From the IMG/VR virus record IMGVR_UViG_3300035670_000097, positions 29,818 through 93,817 of that record: 64,000 nucleotides of DNA. One strand, 5' to 3'. Numbering within the stretch: position 1 is the first letter of the stretch; the number at the start of each line of letters is the position of its first letter. The translations under genes and the position numbers were made by a program. This DNA is from a virus. Below, in pieces: positions 28,814 through 35,646 of this stretch. The notes below the pieces were generated by a model. It had not been told where the DNA came from. It saw only the letters and a program-made list of their open reading frames with translations, and made no database searches.

Positions 28814-29134
28814 CTATCGAGCGATCGCTTCGAGCAACCGTTCGAGTGACACCTTACTTGCCTTTTCCAGCCCATCCAGACTGTTAGCGGCCAGACTCAA
28901 TGCCTGCTCAATTCGGTCTACCGTGACTTCCTTGGAAGCAACCGGCTTTCCATCCTTACGAACCCGTTCGAGTTTTTGGTAGGGAATTCCTTCCCGAATC
29001 GCTTTTGCGATGATGCTTTTGACTTTCGCATCAAACTGCTCTGCCAGCCCTTCTACCTTTTCAAGGTTGAGCGGGGCCGCATCGCGCATCGCGGTCAGAA
29101 GGGTCGGGTTAAACGTGCTAGCTTTCTCTGCCAT
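28814..29134 (-). CDS. HTH-like protein, SIIAK family, duplicated copy A (106 aa)
   Basis: LAEQFDAKVKSIIAKAIREG then IPYQKLERVRKDGKPVASKE is the family core. Differs from copy B (33248) at three residues over 106. The gene, its flanks and its terminator are part of a roughly 0.6-kb duplicated block, so the duplication is recent. Confidence 0.8.
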   Translation of the reverse strand: MAEKASTFNPTLLTAMRDAAPLNLEKVEGLAEQFDAKVKSIIAKAIREGIPYQKLERVRKDGKPVASKEVTVDRIEQALSLAANSLDGLEKASKVSLERLLEAIAR

Positions 29135-29254
29135 TTTGGCTTCCTCTTTTGGCTCGCTGGCCTATCCAGCGAATGAGAGAATTATACGCCCATCGAGCCG
29201 AAAAGGAAAGAACTCTTTTTCATATCGCTGGCCGTTTTCATGCGAAAAAATTCC

Positions 29255-29394
29255 TTGACAAGCGCAGCGCGCTTGTGATAAAATCGGCGCGGCTATTGTC
29301 AAGTAAGTTGACAATTCGCCCCCAGGCGCCAAATGCGAATGAGAATCAATCGCATTTGGCAAGCAAAAAATAAGGCGTTATAACGCCTTATTTT
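29255..29394 (+). promoter_or_regulatory. right-facing promoter-palindrome-hairpin unit 2, with terminator
   Basis: TTGACA-18-TAAAAT at 29255-29284, palindrome TTGTCAAGTAAGTTGACAA at 29296-29314, hairpin GCCAAATGCGA/TCGCATTTGGC at 29328-29360, and AATAAGGCGTTATAACGCCTTATT terminator-like palindrome (given in halves: AATAAGGCGTTA and TAACGCCTTATT) to 29394. A complete small RNA gene of about 100 nt can be drawn. Confidence 0.6.
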
Positions 29395-29505
29395 AAATAT
29401 GCATCCTCGTATGTATCAAATATAAACGCGCATTCTAGCAGAAGATTTATTATTAGCGGGTTTAGGCAAATTAGCCTAAACCCTTCTACCAGTTCCATCA
29501 TATTA

Positions 29506-30177
29506 TTATGCCGCCTTTTGAACAATACGCCACGGATTAGGCGTTATTACATTGTAGGGAACCTTGCGCTTATGCTTGAAACATTCTGCAAGAATTTCCG
29601 TTTCGATAATAGCGTCCGACAATGCAGTATGATCCTCGATAAAGTCATGATTACCGGAAATAAAACGATAGGCAAACTCTGCACCAGTCTTAATATTACC
29701 CTTAGCAGAAACCCAACCGCTATTCTGAGCGAGTTTAATGTAAGACTTTTTGTTGAGTCTTACTTCGCAAGCAAAACGCCAGATATCGAGTTCACGAATA
29801 TCGGACGAAAACAGCGGAGCGGTATTATATTGTTCGCCCATGTTACGCAATACACGTTCATCGAATCCCAGATTATAAGCGGCTACAGTATCAATCTTAT
29901 AATCAATCGCAAGATTGCGAATAGTATTAGATACCGTTTCCCATGATTCCATCTTAACAGTACCGTCGTTCAGCATGGGGGCGTAGTGCGTGAACATCTT
30001 GCGAGCGTAGAATGCGCCCATCATTCGTTCCGCATTCGTGAATACTTCGCGCACCAGTGCATTGTACTGGTGAACAATGTTACCCTGACGATCAGTAATC
30101 GTAAGGCCAACGTCGTAAACGTGACCGTTCAGGTCGCACGTTTCGGTATCGAGAACCATAATCATTTGCTTTGCCAT
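29506..30177 (-). CDS. DnaQ-like 3'-5' exonuclease (DEDDh)
   Basis: 223 aa from the ATG at 30177. DTET at 10-13 gives the first Asp/Glu pair, YNLGFDERVL the second Asp, and DHTALSDAIIETEIL the final His/Asp of a DEDDh nuclease. Likely a stand-alone proofreading or nucleic-acid trimming enzyme. Own promoter at 30209. Confidence 0.85.
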   Translation of the reverse strand: MAKQMIMVLDTETCDLNGHVYDVGLTITDRQGNIVHQYNALVREVFTNAERMMGAFYARKMFTHYAPMLNDGTVKMESWETVSNTIRNLAIDYKIDTVAAYNLGFDERVLRNMGEQYNTAPLFSSDIRELDIWRFACEVRLNKKSYIKLAQNSGWVSAKGNIKTGAEFAYRFISGNHDFIEDHTALSDAIIETEILAECFKHKRKVPYNVITPNPWRIVQKAA

Positions 30178-30208
30178 CTTCGCGAACCCTTGCTGTGAGT
30201 GAGAACCT

Positions 30209-30237
30209 ACTATACTCAACGCCGAACCGGCTGTCAA
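30209..30237 (-). promoter_or_regulatory. promoter of the exonuclease gene
   Basis: Minus strand TTGACA, 17-nt spacer, TATAGT. Confidence 0.75.
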
Positions 30238-30659
30238 CGGTTTTCGTATCGAAAGACAAAAAATTCCTGCATCGCTCGGGCTTCCATTTCCCAAGGGGCG
30301 AGCCAATAGTCTAAATCCGTTTCGTTGGAATAAACCTTGCCTTTATATAAAACCTTATCGTTTGCAATATCTTGCAATTCTCCTTTTACCCATTGTTTAA
30401 TATGCGTCATTTCATGCGCTACTAATTCCATTAGTCGCTGTTCTGACAACATAAGTTCTTCATTAATAATAATAAAGAACAAATCGTCATCGCCCCTAAA
30501 ACATGCAGCATCCGCAGCACCAGAAACAAAATTTTCTATGCAGTCTGCCGATATATCAACGCCAATGTTTTTTGGCAGCTTATAAAAGCTTACGCAATCT
30601 TTTGCGATAGCTTTCGCAATAGTATTAAAGCGCTTAAAGCCCAAATCAACCTCGATCAT
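30234..30659 (-). CDS. zinc metalloprotease-like (HExxH) phage protein (141 aa)
   Basis: HEMTH at 82-86, then WEMEARAMQEFF with a likely third ligand Glu, as in SprT/ImmA-like metallopeptidases. Conserved in phages; substrate unknown. Promoter TTTACT-17-TATAAT at 30689. Confidence 0.8.
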   Translation of the reverse strand: MIEVDLGFKRFNTIAKAIAKDCVSFYKLPKNIGVDISADCIENFVSGAADAACFRGDDDLFFIIINEELMLSEQRLMELVAHEMTHIKQWVKGELQDIANDKVLYKGKVYSNETDLDYWLAPWEMEARAMQEFFVFRYENR

Positions 30660-30688
30660 TTTCGCGTTCCTTCACAACCAACACAGAT

Positions 30689-30717
30689 ATTATAGTCTAA
30701 CGGGGGCCAAAAGTAAA
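30689..30717 (-). promoter_or_regulatory. promoter, leftward
   Basis: Minus strand TTTACT, 17-nt spacer, TATAAT, upstream of the 30659 start. Confidence 0.6.
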
Positions 30718-30787
30718 CATGAGAATTTCGTTTAGAATCAATGACTTAGATCAACCCGACCTTCGAGTTTTTCAATTTCAGTCATAC

Positions 30788-30973
30788 TTACCACACCAAG
30801 CGACGTACTTCCGAATCTAGCATCCATTCTTCAATGTAAACTGTTTCTACCATTTTACATTCATTATCGAGTTCAAGAGCCCGACATTTCGCTTTTTCGA
30901 GGTCAGAATATACTGCTACCGTAACGCGACCGTTCTGCGTACTTTCAAGAACAATACCATACACTACATTCAT
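30788..30973 (-). CDS. small protein, YIEEW family member 1 (61 aa)
   Basis: MNVVYGIVLESTQNGRVTVA, then YSDLEKAKCRALEL and VYIEEWMLDSEVRRLVW. One of three paralogues (31909, 35105), each sitting beside a right-facing promoter unit. Function unknown. Confidence 0.7.
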   Translation of the reverse strand: MNVVYGIVLESTQNGRVTVAVYSDLEKAKCRALELDNECKMVETVYIEEWMLDSEVRRLVW

Positions 30974-31066
30974 TTTCGCGTTCCTTCATTCGATGACAAG
31001 CATTCTAGCGGGTTTCATGCAGCCAGACTAGTGAAAGATTTTCATGGTGCCATGAGAAAAATTCGC

Positions 31067-31168
31067 TTGACAAGTATGGGATGGGGATGGTATAATTTCG
31101 GCGCCATATTGACAAGTAGCTTGTCAATCGCCGAGGCGCCAAATGCGAATGATTCGCATTCGCATTTG
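31067..31168 (+). promoter_or_regulatory. right-facing promoter-palindrome-hairpin unit 3
   Basis: TTGACA-18-TATAAT at 31067-31096, perfect palindrome TTGACAAGTAGCTTGTCAA at 31109-31127, and 12-bp hairpin CAAATGCGAATG/CATTCGCATTTG at 31140-31168. Points against the flanking minus-strand genes. Confidence 0.75.
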
Positions 31169-31172
31169 CCCG

Positions 31173-31427
31173 TTATTGGTAAACAATCAACGCCAAAAGC
31201 GATGATTGTAAAAAGAACCCTATTCCGTTTGACGTTATATGCAAAAAGTCACGGTTGCCTATTGCGCGAATAAAATAAAGCGCCAGCCCAGCCCACACCA
31301 TTAAGACTAATGAAATTTCAGGCAATTTAACATCCTGCCCGTTCAGTATTCCTATCGTAGTGGGAACCGTCGCGCCTTGAATAAATAGCATACCGAGCCA
31401 TCCGCAAAATTCGCAAAGGTTTTTCAT
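31173..31427 (-). CDS. small polytopic membrane protein (84 aa)
   Basis: Three hydrophobic stretches (LCEFCGWLGMLFIQGATVPT, ISLVLMVWAGLALYFI, IGFFLQSSLLALIVY), resembling a half-transporter fold. ATGA overlap with 31424. Function unknown. Confidence 0.65.
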   Translation of the reverse strand: MKNLCEFCGWLGMLFIQGATVPTTIGILNGQDVKLPEISLVLMVWAGLALYFIRAIGNRDFLHITSNGIGFFLQSSLLALIVYQ

Positions 31428-31642
31428 TCCTTCACCTTGACTTCAGTAATGCTGCAAGTCAGAAAATGATCTGGAGTCGCTCCCCAGATATACCCGTTTT
31501 CAGAATGCCAAGTTATTGGGTCACCATCTAACATTTTGTGTATCGCTTTTTGCGCGGCCTTCACGCTAACGTAAAGCCCTGCAATTGCACCGATTTCTTG
31601 GATATATACAACCGGATCTATGGTTAGCTTGTAAACGATCAT
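31424..31642 (-). CDS. hypothetical protein (72 aa)
   Basis: MIVYKLTIDPVVYIQEIGAI, later SVKAAQKAIHKMLDGDPITW. Resembles the layout of the YIEEW proteins (strand, helix, strand). Function unknown. Confidence 0.7.
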   Translation of the reverse strand: MIVYKLTIDPVVYIQEIGAIAGLYVSVKAAQKAIHKMLDGDPITWHSENGYIWGATPDHFLTCSITEVKVKE

Positions 31643-31668
31643 TTTGCGTTCCTTCAGTTGAGAGAAGT

Positions 31669-31697
31669 ATTCTAGCCCAGCGCGCGCTCGGTGTCAA
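31669..31697 (-). promoter_or_regulatory. promoter, leftward
   Basis: Minus strand TTGACA, 17-nt spacer, TAGAAT, overlapping the 3' end of the 31694 gene and driving 31642. Confidence 0.65.
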
Positions 31698-31903
31698 TCA
31701 TTTTCTTCGGGCTTTTTCCAGTAGACTGCCAAGCGCTTGCAATTGAAGCGAATCGTGATTGATTCGTGCCCGTCGCGAATCGAAGTGTATCGCTTATAAT
31801 TGGGACCAATGCTATCAACTTGAAAATCCCTGCCATTTTCCCAGTCTGCCAGCGCCTTAGCGGCTGAAGTGTAATCGCGACCATACCCCGGAATTACTGT
31901 CAT
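31694..31903 (-). CDS. conserved phage protein with MTVIPGYGRDY start (69 aa)
   Basis: MTVIPGYGRDYTSAAKALAD, then WENGRDFQVDSIGP and ITIRFNCKRLAVYW. A common phage small-protein family of unknown function. ATG at 31903 used. Confidence 0.75.
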   Translation of the reverse strand: MTVIPGYGRDYTSAAKALADWENGRDFQVDSIGPNYKRYTSIRDGHESITIRFNCKRLAVYWKKPEEND

Positions 31904-31908
31904 TTTAT

Positions 31909-32103
31909 TTATTCCCTCGACCAAACTGTAACAGAAAATTCGCTATCCATCATCCATTCTTCAATATAAACGCTTTCTCCCATTTCGCATTGGCTCAATA
32001 ATTCTTCAGCGAGTTTCACCGCCTTATTATAATCGGAATAAACTCCGACCGTAGCATAGCTGTTGTCCGAAGGCTCGCCAAATACAACAGTGTATACATT
32101 CAT
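31909..32103 (-). CDS. small protein, YIEEW family member 2 (64 aa)
   Basis: MNVYTVVFGEPSDNSYATVG, then VYSDYNKAVKLAEELL and VYIEEWMMDSEFSVTVW. Paralogue of 30788 and 35105. Confidence 0.7.
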   Translation of the reverse strand: MNVYTVVFGEPSDNSYATVGVYSDYNKAVKLAEELLSQCEMGESVYIEEWMMDSEFSVTVWSRE

Positions 32104-32196
32104 TTTTACATCCCTCTATTCGATGACAAGCATTCTAGCGGGGTTCGTGCGAATAGACTAGTGAAATATTTTCATGATGCCATGAGAAAAATTCGC

Positions 32197-32296
32197 TTGA
32201 CAAGTAATGGATAGGGGTGATATAATTTTGGCGCCATATTGACAAGTAGCTTGACAATTCGCCCCGAGGCGGCAAATGCGAATGATTCTCATTTGC
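32197..32296 (+). promoter_or_regulatory. right-facing promoter-palindrome-hairpin unit 4
   Basis: TTGACA-18-TATAAT at 32197-32226, imperfect palindrome TTGACAAGTAGCTTGACAA at 32239-32257, hairpin CAAATG...CATTTG to 32296 overlapping the end of the 32289 gene. About 110 nt upstream are near-identical to unit 3. Confidence 0.75.
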
Positions 32297-32432
32297 ATCG
32301 CTGCTCTTGTACCTCGCGCCTAACCAAATGCTTGACAATTGCGCGCTTAACATGCTTACCATGTTTAGCGGAATGCGTTCCTGCTCGCCCTGCTAAATGC
32401 GCGTTTTTAGCTACAAAATTTTGCGCTTTCAT
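32289..32432 (-). CDS. small basic protein (47 aa)
   Basis: MKAQNFVAKNAHLAGRAGTH, His/Lys-rich afterwards. TAATG overlap with the HAD gene's stop. Resembles small basic NFVAK-x-A phage proteins. Function unknown. Confidence 0.6.
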   Translation of the reverse strand: MKAQNFVAKNAHLAGRAGTHSAKHGKHVKRAIVKHLVRREVQEQRCK

Positions 32433-32878
32433 TATACGTCCCTCGGGTGTATTGCGTTAATTCCCAGTATTTTAACAGTGTTTCTTACAGAATCATTATC
32501 TTCATAAAATACATTAGAAACGCGGTGAAAGTCTACATTTAATCCTGACAGTAAGTCATATTTTAGAAGTGCATCGGGCCGATTATCGTTCTCACCTTCG
32601 CGGGACAATACGCGATCAAAGTGTAACCCATGAGTACGCAAAAAGGTAAAGTCTGCCATCTGCAATACTCGCGCAGTACAAATTACGACAATATTACCAG
32701 CATTCCAAACGTCACGCCAAACGTTAGCGAGCGGTAAAAGTTTATCTTGCATAATCTTTTCGGGCGTAGAATTTGCTCGCCATCCGGCAAGGCAAAAGCT
32801 ACCGTCCGCATTCGCAACAGAACGATGGCTTGAATCTATGACCGTTCCATCTAAATCGAAAATGTTATATCTTGGCAT
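32432..32878 (-). CDS. HAD-superfamily phosphatase (148 aa)
   Basis: FDLDGTVIDSSHR with nucleophile Asp8 and Asp10, motif II in VVICTAR, and FYEDNDSVR as the C-terminal acidic motif. The pattern is close to the 3'-phosphatase domain of phage polynucleotide kinases, without a kinase domain. Start MPRYNIFDLDGTV at 32878. Confidence 0.82.
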   Translation of the reverse strand: MPRYNIFDLDGTVIDSSHRSVANADGSFCLAGWRANSTPEKIMQDKLLPLANVWRDVWNAGNIVVICTARVLQMADFTFLRTHGLHFDRVLSREGENDNRPDALLKYDLLSGLNVDFHRVSNVFYEDNDSVRNTVKILGINAIHPRDV

Positions 32879-32882
32879 TTTC

Positions 32883-32978
32883 TTAAACCCCGTAAACGTG
32901 TGCGCTGGCAACAATGATTGCAAAAAGAACGACTCTGCTAAGAGCGGAAGTGAGTACTAATTCTGCGAGCTTTTTCAT
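32883..32978 (-). CDS. tiny membrane peptide (31 aa)
   Basis: MKKLAELVLTSALSRVVLFA followed by IIVASAHVYGV: one transmembrane helix with basic N-terminus. Ends 4 nt before the HAD start. Promoter at 33007. Confidence 0.5.
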   Translation of the reverse strand: MKKLAELVLTSALSRVVLFAIIVASAHVYGV

Positions 32979-33006
32979 TCGTTCCGTTTCCTGATTCAAT
33001 GGGAGT

Positions 33007-33035
33007 ATTCTACCGGGTCCGAGCAAAAAGTACAA
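33007..33035 (-). promoter_or_regulatory. promoter, leftward
   Basis: Minus strand TTGTAC, 17-nt spacer, TAGAAT. The same sequence pair recurs at 33615 and 35329. Confidence 0.6.
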
Positions 33036-33080
33036 GAACTCTTTTTCATATCGCTGGCCGTTTTCATGCGAAAAAATTCC

Positions 33081-33176
33081 TTGACAAAACCCATGCGGTT
33101 ATCGTAAAATCGGCGCGGCTATTGACAAGTAGCTTGTCAATTCGCCGAGGCGGCAAATGCGAATGATTCTCATTTG
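33081..33176 (+). promoter_or_regulatory. right-facing promoter-palindrome-hairpin unit 5
   Basis: TTGACA-18-TAAAAT at 33081-33110, perfect palindrome TTGACAAGTAGCTTGTCAA at 33122-33140, hairpin CAAATG...CATTTG to 33176. It would transcribe antisense into SIIAK copy B. Confidence 0.75.
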
Positions 33177-33222
33177 CATTTGCCGAGCAACGTTATAACA
33201 TACCATTGAGCGGGTAAATGAA

Positions 33223-33241
33223 GGGGCGCTCATCGCGCCCC
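33223..33241 (-). terminator. terminator of SIIAK copy B
   Basis: GGGGCGC/GCGCCCC stem, duplicate of 28789-28807. Confidence 0.6.
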
Positions 33242-33247
33242 GATCAT

Positions 33248-33568
33248 CTATCGAGCAATCGCTTCCAGCAACCGCTCGAGTGACACCTTACTTGCCTTTT
33301 CCAGCCCATCCAGACTGTTAGTGGCCAGATTCAATGCTTGCTCAATTCGGTCTACCGTGACTTCCTTGGAAGCAACTGGCTTTCCATCCTTGCGAACCCG
33401 TTCGAGTTTCTGGTAGGGAATTCCTTCCCGAATCGCTTTTGCGATGATGCTCTTGACTTTCGCATCAAACTGCTCTGCAAGGCTCTCTACCTTTTCAAGG
33501 TTCAGAGGCGCTGCATCGCGCATCGCGGTCAGAAGGGTCGGGTTAAACGTGCTAGCTTTCTCTGCCAT
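33248..33568 (-). CDS. HTH-like protein, SIIAK family, duplicated copy B (106 aa)
   Basis: Near-identical to copy A (28814). It lies between unit 5 and unit 6, just beside the large repeat arrays whose CAAG-N3-CTTG sites would be natural targets for a DNA-binding protein; that link is inference. Confidence 0.8.
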   Translation of the reverse strand: MAEKASTFNPTLLTAMRDAAPLNLEKVESLAEQFDAKVKSIIAKAIREGIPYQKLERVRKDGKPVASKEVTVDRIEQALNLATNSLDGLEKASKVSLERLLEAIAR

Positions 33569-33614
33569 TTTGGCTTTCTCCTTTGGCTCGCTGGCCTATC
33601 CAGCGAATGAGAGT

Positions 33615-33643
33615 ATTCTACAGGGCCTGAGCAAAAAGTACAA
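33615..33643 (-). promoter_or_regulatory. promoter of SIIAK copy B
   Basis: Minus strand TTGTAC, 17-nt spacer, TAGAAT. Confidence 0.6.
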
Positions 33644-33688
33644 GACCTTTTTTTCATATCGCTGGCCGTTTTCATGCAAAAAAATTCC

Positions 33689-33748
33689 TTGACAAGCGCA
33701 GCGCGCTTATGATAAAATCGGCGCGCCCATTGTCAAGTAGCTTGACAA
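33689..33748 (+). promoter_or_regulatory. right-facing promoter-palindrome unit 6
   Basis: TTGACA-18-TAAAAT at 33689-33718 and palindrome TTGTCAAGTAGCTTGACAA at 33730-33748, leading directly into the tandem-repeat arrays. Confidence 0.7.
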
Positions 33749-33767
33749 TTCGCGCCGAGGCTACAAA

Positions 33768-33970
33768 TGCGAAGATTTTTCACTTGCAAACCAGGCCCAG
33801 GCCTGGCATTGAAATTTCACTTGCAAATTCGCCCCAGGCCTGGCATTGAAATTTCACTTGCAAACCAAACCCAGGCCTGGCATTGAAATTTCACTTGCAA
33901 ATTCGCCCCAGGCCTGGCATTGAAATTTCACTTGCAAATTCGCCCCGGGCCTGGCATTGAAATTTCACTT
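33768..33970. repeat. tandem array, 37-bp unit, five copies
   Basis: GGCATTGAAATTTCACTTGC starts at 33805, 33842, 33879, 33916 and 33953, exactly 37 bp apart; each unit also has a CCAGGCCTGG palindrome. The units are contiguous, with no spacers. Confidence 0.92.
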
Positions 33971-34021
33971 GCATAGGTTTCTAACTTGCATAGATTTCTA
34001 ACTTGCATAGATTTCTAACTT
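33971..34021. repeat. tandem array, 17-bp unit, three copies
   Basis: GCATAG(A/G)TTTCTAACTT repeated at 33971, 33988 and 34005. Confidence 0.9.
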
Positions 34022-34026
34022 GCATG

Positions 34027-34352
34027 TGCAGGTTTCTTGCCTTTCCCCTCGATGGGCAGGTAGCTTGCAGGTGAGCCCGCCGATGGGCAGGTAGCTTGCA
34101 GGTGAGCCCGCCGATGGGCAGGTAGCTTGCAGGTGAGCCCGCCGATGCGCAAGAGACTTGCCTTTGCCCGCCCGATGGGCAGGCAAGTTGACGAATTCCA
34201 TGAGATGCGCAGAAAACTTGCATTTTCGGCGCGGTTGGCACGTTTCTTGCACATGAGTCAAAGCTGGCATGAATTTTGCATGTACTCCACAATTGGCATG
34301 ATTCTTGCAGATTCGGCGCGGTCCGCAAGATGCTTGCACAATTCCGACAAAT
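34027..34352. repeat. degenerate tandem array, 28-31-bp unit, eleven copies
   Basis: Units begin (G/C/T)GCA at 34027, 34055, 34086, 34117, 34148, 34178, 34208, 34237, 34266, 34295 and 34324. Each carries GCA-N5/7-(C/G/T)TTG; three central units starting GGCAGGTAGCTTGCAGGTG are perfect. Spacing near three helical turns would put the sites on one face of the DNA. No gene in this stretch. Confidence 0.85.
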
Positions 34353-34378
34353 GCGAGTAATTCGCATTTGTCGGAATT
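34340..34378 (-). terminator. strong hairpin downstream of the HNH gene
   Basis: 17-bp stem AATTCCGACAAATGCGA with its complement, 12 nt past the HNH stop. Contains the AAATGCGA half of the unit hairpins. The U-run is weak, so it may be a processing or barrier structure. Confidence 0.5.
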
Positions 34379-34389
34379 ATAAGCGATTA

Positions 34390-34734
34390 TTAAGTAGTCG
34401 CTTTATGTTCTTCTAGCATACGCGCGAACAATGCGCGCTTATTATTAATAATCGCTTCGGCTTTTATTAGAATATCGAGTTCTTCTGCCGTTAACTCAAT
34501 CGGATCAAGTTTCGGCAATCCTTCTGTAGCGTTCTTTTTATTATTGCAGTCATGGCAAAGGCATTGTAACCATTCAGGATCATTTAAATCGATACCCATT
34601 GCAAGCAACGTTTTGCGTGGATAAACATGATCAATTTCAAGATTAGAACCACTACCGCAAGCTGCGCAGCGATAGTTATATGCTGCAAATACTTGCGCGC
34701 GCAGTCTCATTTCAACCTTGCTAAACTTTGCCAT
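34390..34734 (-). CDS. HNH endonuclease (114 aa)
   Basis: ATG at 34734 with GGAG. C23-x2-C26, LEIDHVYPRKTLL (D35 H36) and CLCHDCNNKKNATEG give a complete zinc-bound HNH domain. Free-standing; may be a homing enzyme or a general phage nuclease. The promoter is weak (TTGCCA-16-TATAAT near 34769-34796). Confidence 0.85.
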   Translation of the reverse strand: MAKFSKVEMRLRAQVFAAYNYRCAACGSGSNLEIDHVYPRKTLLAMGIDLNDPEWLQCLCHDCNNKKNATEGLPKLDPIELTAEELDILIKAEAIINNKRALFARMLEEHKATT

Positions 34735-34852
34735 CTCGTCTCTCCAGTACCGTTGCTCTATGGTTCCCATTATACAGGCATCCTCGAGCATGGCAATAGG
34801 CGAGTTAGACCTTTTTTTCATATCGCTGAGCTTTCTTATGCGAAAAAAATCC

Positions 34853-34912
34853 TTGACACGCTCTGGCGTGGTAAGGTAAAATCGGCGCGCCCATTGTGAA
34901 GTAGACTGACAA
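34853..34912 (+). promoter_or_regulatory. right-facing promoter-palindrome unit 7
   Basis: TTGACA-18-TAAAAT and a degenerate palindrome TTGTGAAGTAGACTGACAA at 34894-34912. Confidence 0.65.
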
Positions 34913-34943
34913 TCATTCAGCGGCCTACATGAAAAAAATTCGC

Positions 34944-35004
34944 TTGACAAGTATAGGATAGGTGAGGTATAATTTTGGCGCCATATTGGCAAGTAGACTG
35001 ACAA
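34944..35004 (+). promoter_or_regulatory. right-facing promoter-palindrome unit 8
   Basis: TTGACA-18-TATAAT and TTGGCAAGTAGACTGACAA at 34986-35004. Units 7, 8 and 9 are in tandem about 91 bp apart. Confidence 0.7.
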
Positions 35005-35034
35005 TCATTCACCGGCCTACATAAAAAAATTCGC

Positions 35035-35098
35035 TTGACACGCTCTGGCGTGGTAGGGTATAATCGGCGCGCCCAAATGAGAGGTATTCTCATTTGGG
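35035..35098 (+). promoter_or_regulatory. right-facing promoter-hairpin unit 9
   Basis: TTGACA-18-TATAAT at 35035-35064 followed by an 11-bp hairpin CCCAAATGAGA/TCTCATTTGGG (35072-35098); the CAAGTAGCTTG palindrome is missing. Confidence 0.7.
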
Positions 35099-35104
35099 TT
35101 ACCG

Positions 35105-35293
35105 TTACTCCTCGCTTCGCCACACGACCGAGGAGGCATTTGAATTCAACAACCATTCCTCCACAAACACAAGTTCGCCAGTCTCATGTGCGAGTCGCTC
35201 GGCCTCTTGCACGGCAGCCTCGAGCGTGCTATAGATTGCTTCCAGCGAGTCAGCTTCATGATCGACTGCGGTCCCGACTACGTATACTTGCAT
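35105..35293 (-). CDS. small protein, YIEEW family member 3 (62 aa)
   Basis: MQVYVVGTAVDHEADSLEAI, then LEAAVQEAERLAHET and VFVEEWLLNSNASSVVW. Most divergent of three paralogues. Own promoter at 35329. Confidence 0.7.
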   Translation of the reverse strand: MQVYVVGTAVDHEADSLEAIYSTLEAAVQEAERLAHETGELVFVEEWLLNSNASSVVWRSEE

Positions 35294-35328
35294 TTTCGCG
35301 TTCCTCTGTTTCCTGATTCAATGAGAGT

Positions 35329-35357
35329 ATTCTACACGGTCTGCCGAGAGAGTACAA
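35329..35357 (-). promoter_or_regulatory. promoter, leftward
   Basis: Minus strand TTGTAC, 17-nt spacer, TAGAAT. Confidence 0.6.
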
Positions 35358-35380
35358 GACTTTTTTGTAACAGAATGTAA

Positions 35381-35434
35381 CGTGCGTCGACTTGTTACCG
35401 TGCGTCGACTTGTTACCGTGCGTCGACTTGTTAC
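35381..35434. repeat. tandem 18-bp repeat, three perfect copies
   Basis: CGTGCGTCGACTTGTTAC at 35381, 35399 and 35417, in the gene-less stretch between the two arms. Confidence 0.92.
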
Positions 35435-35526
35435 CAGCCCGGGGCGGTTCCGAGACTGTCAAGTAGCTTGACGCTCAGGCTACCCCGCACGTACAACTTT
35501 TGGAATTTTTCAAAAATTGAAAATTA

Positions 35527-35578
35527 AAGCAATCTGCCCAAGCAATTTGCCCAAGTAATTTGCCCAAGCAATTTACTC
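35527..35578. repeat. tandem 13-bp repeat, four copies
   Basis: AAG(C/T)AAT(C/T)TGCCC-like units at 35527, 35540, 35553 and 35566, ending 33 bp before the late promoter -35 box. Confidence 0.85.
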
Positions 35579-35610
35579 TTCAAAAATTTTTACCATCAAA
35601 AAAATAATGT

Positions 35611-35639
35611 TTGACATTTCGTTTCGTAGCAACTATAAT
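35611..35639 (+). promoter_or_regulatory. promoter of the structural operon
   Basis: TTGACA, 17-nt spacer, TATAAT: full consensus. The expected start site falls on or next to the terS ATG. Confidence 0.88.
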
Positions 35640-35646
35640 AGTCGTC

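Noticed and set aside
33768-34352. CRISPR-like array
   Set aside because: Repeats are directly contiguous, without unique spacers, and have three different periods; no cas genes nearby.
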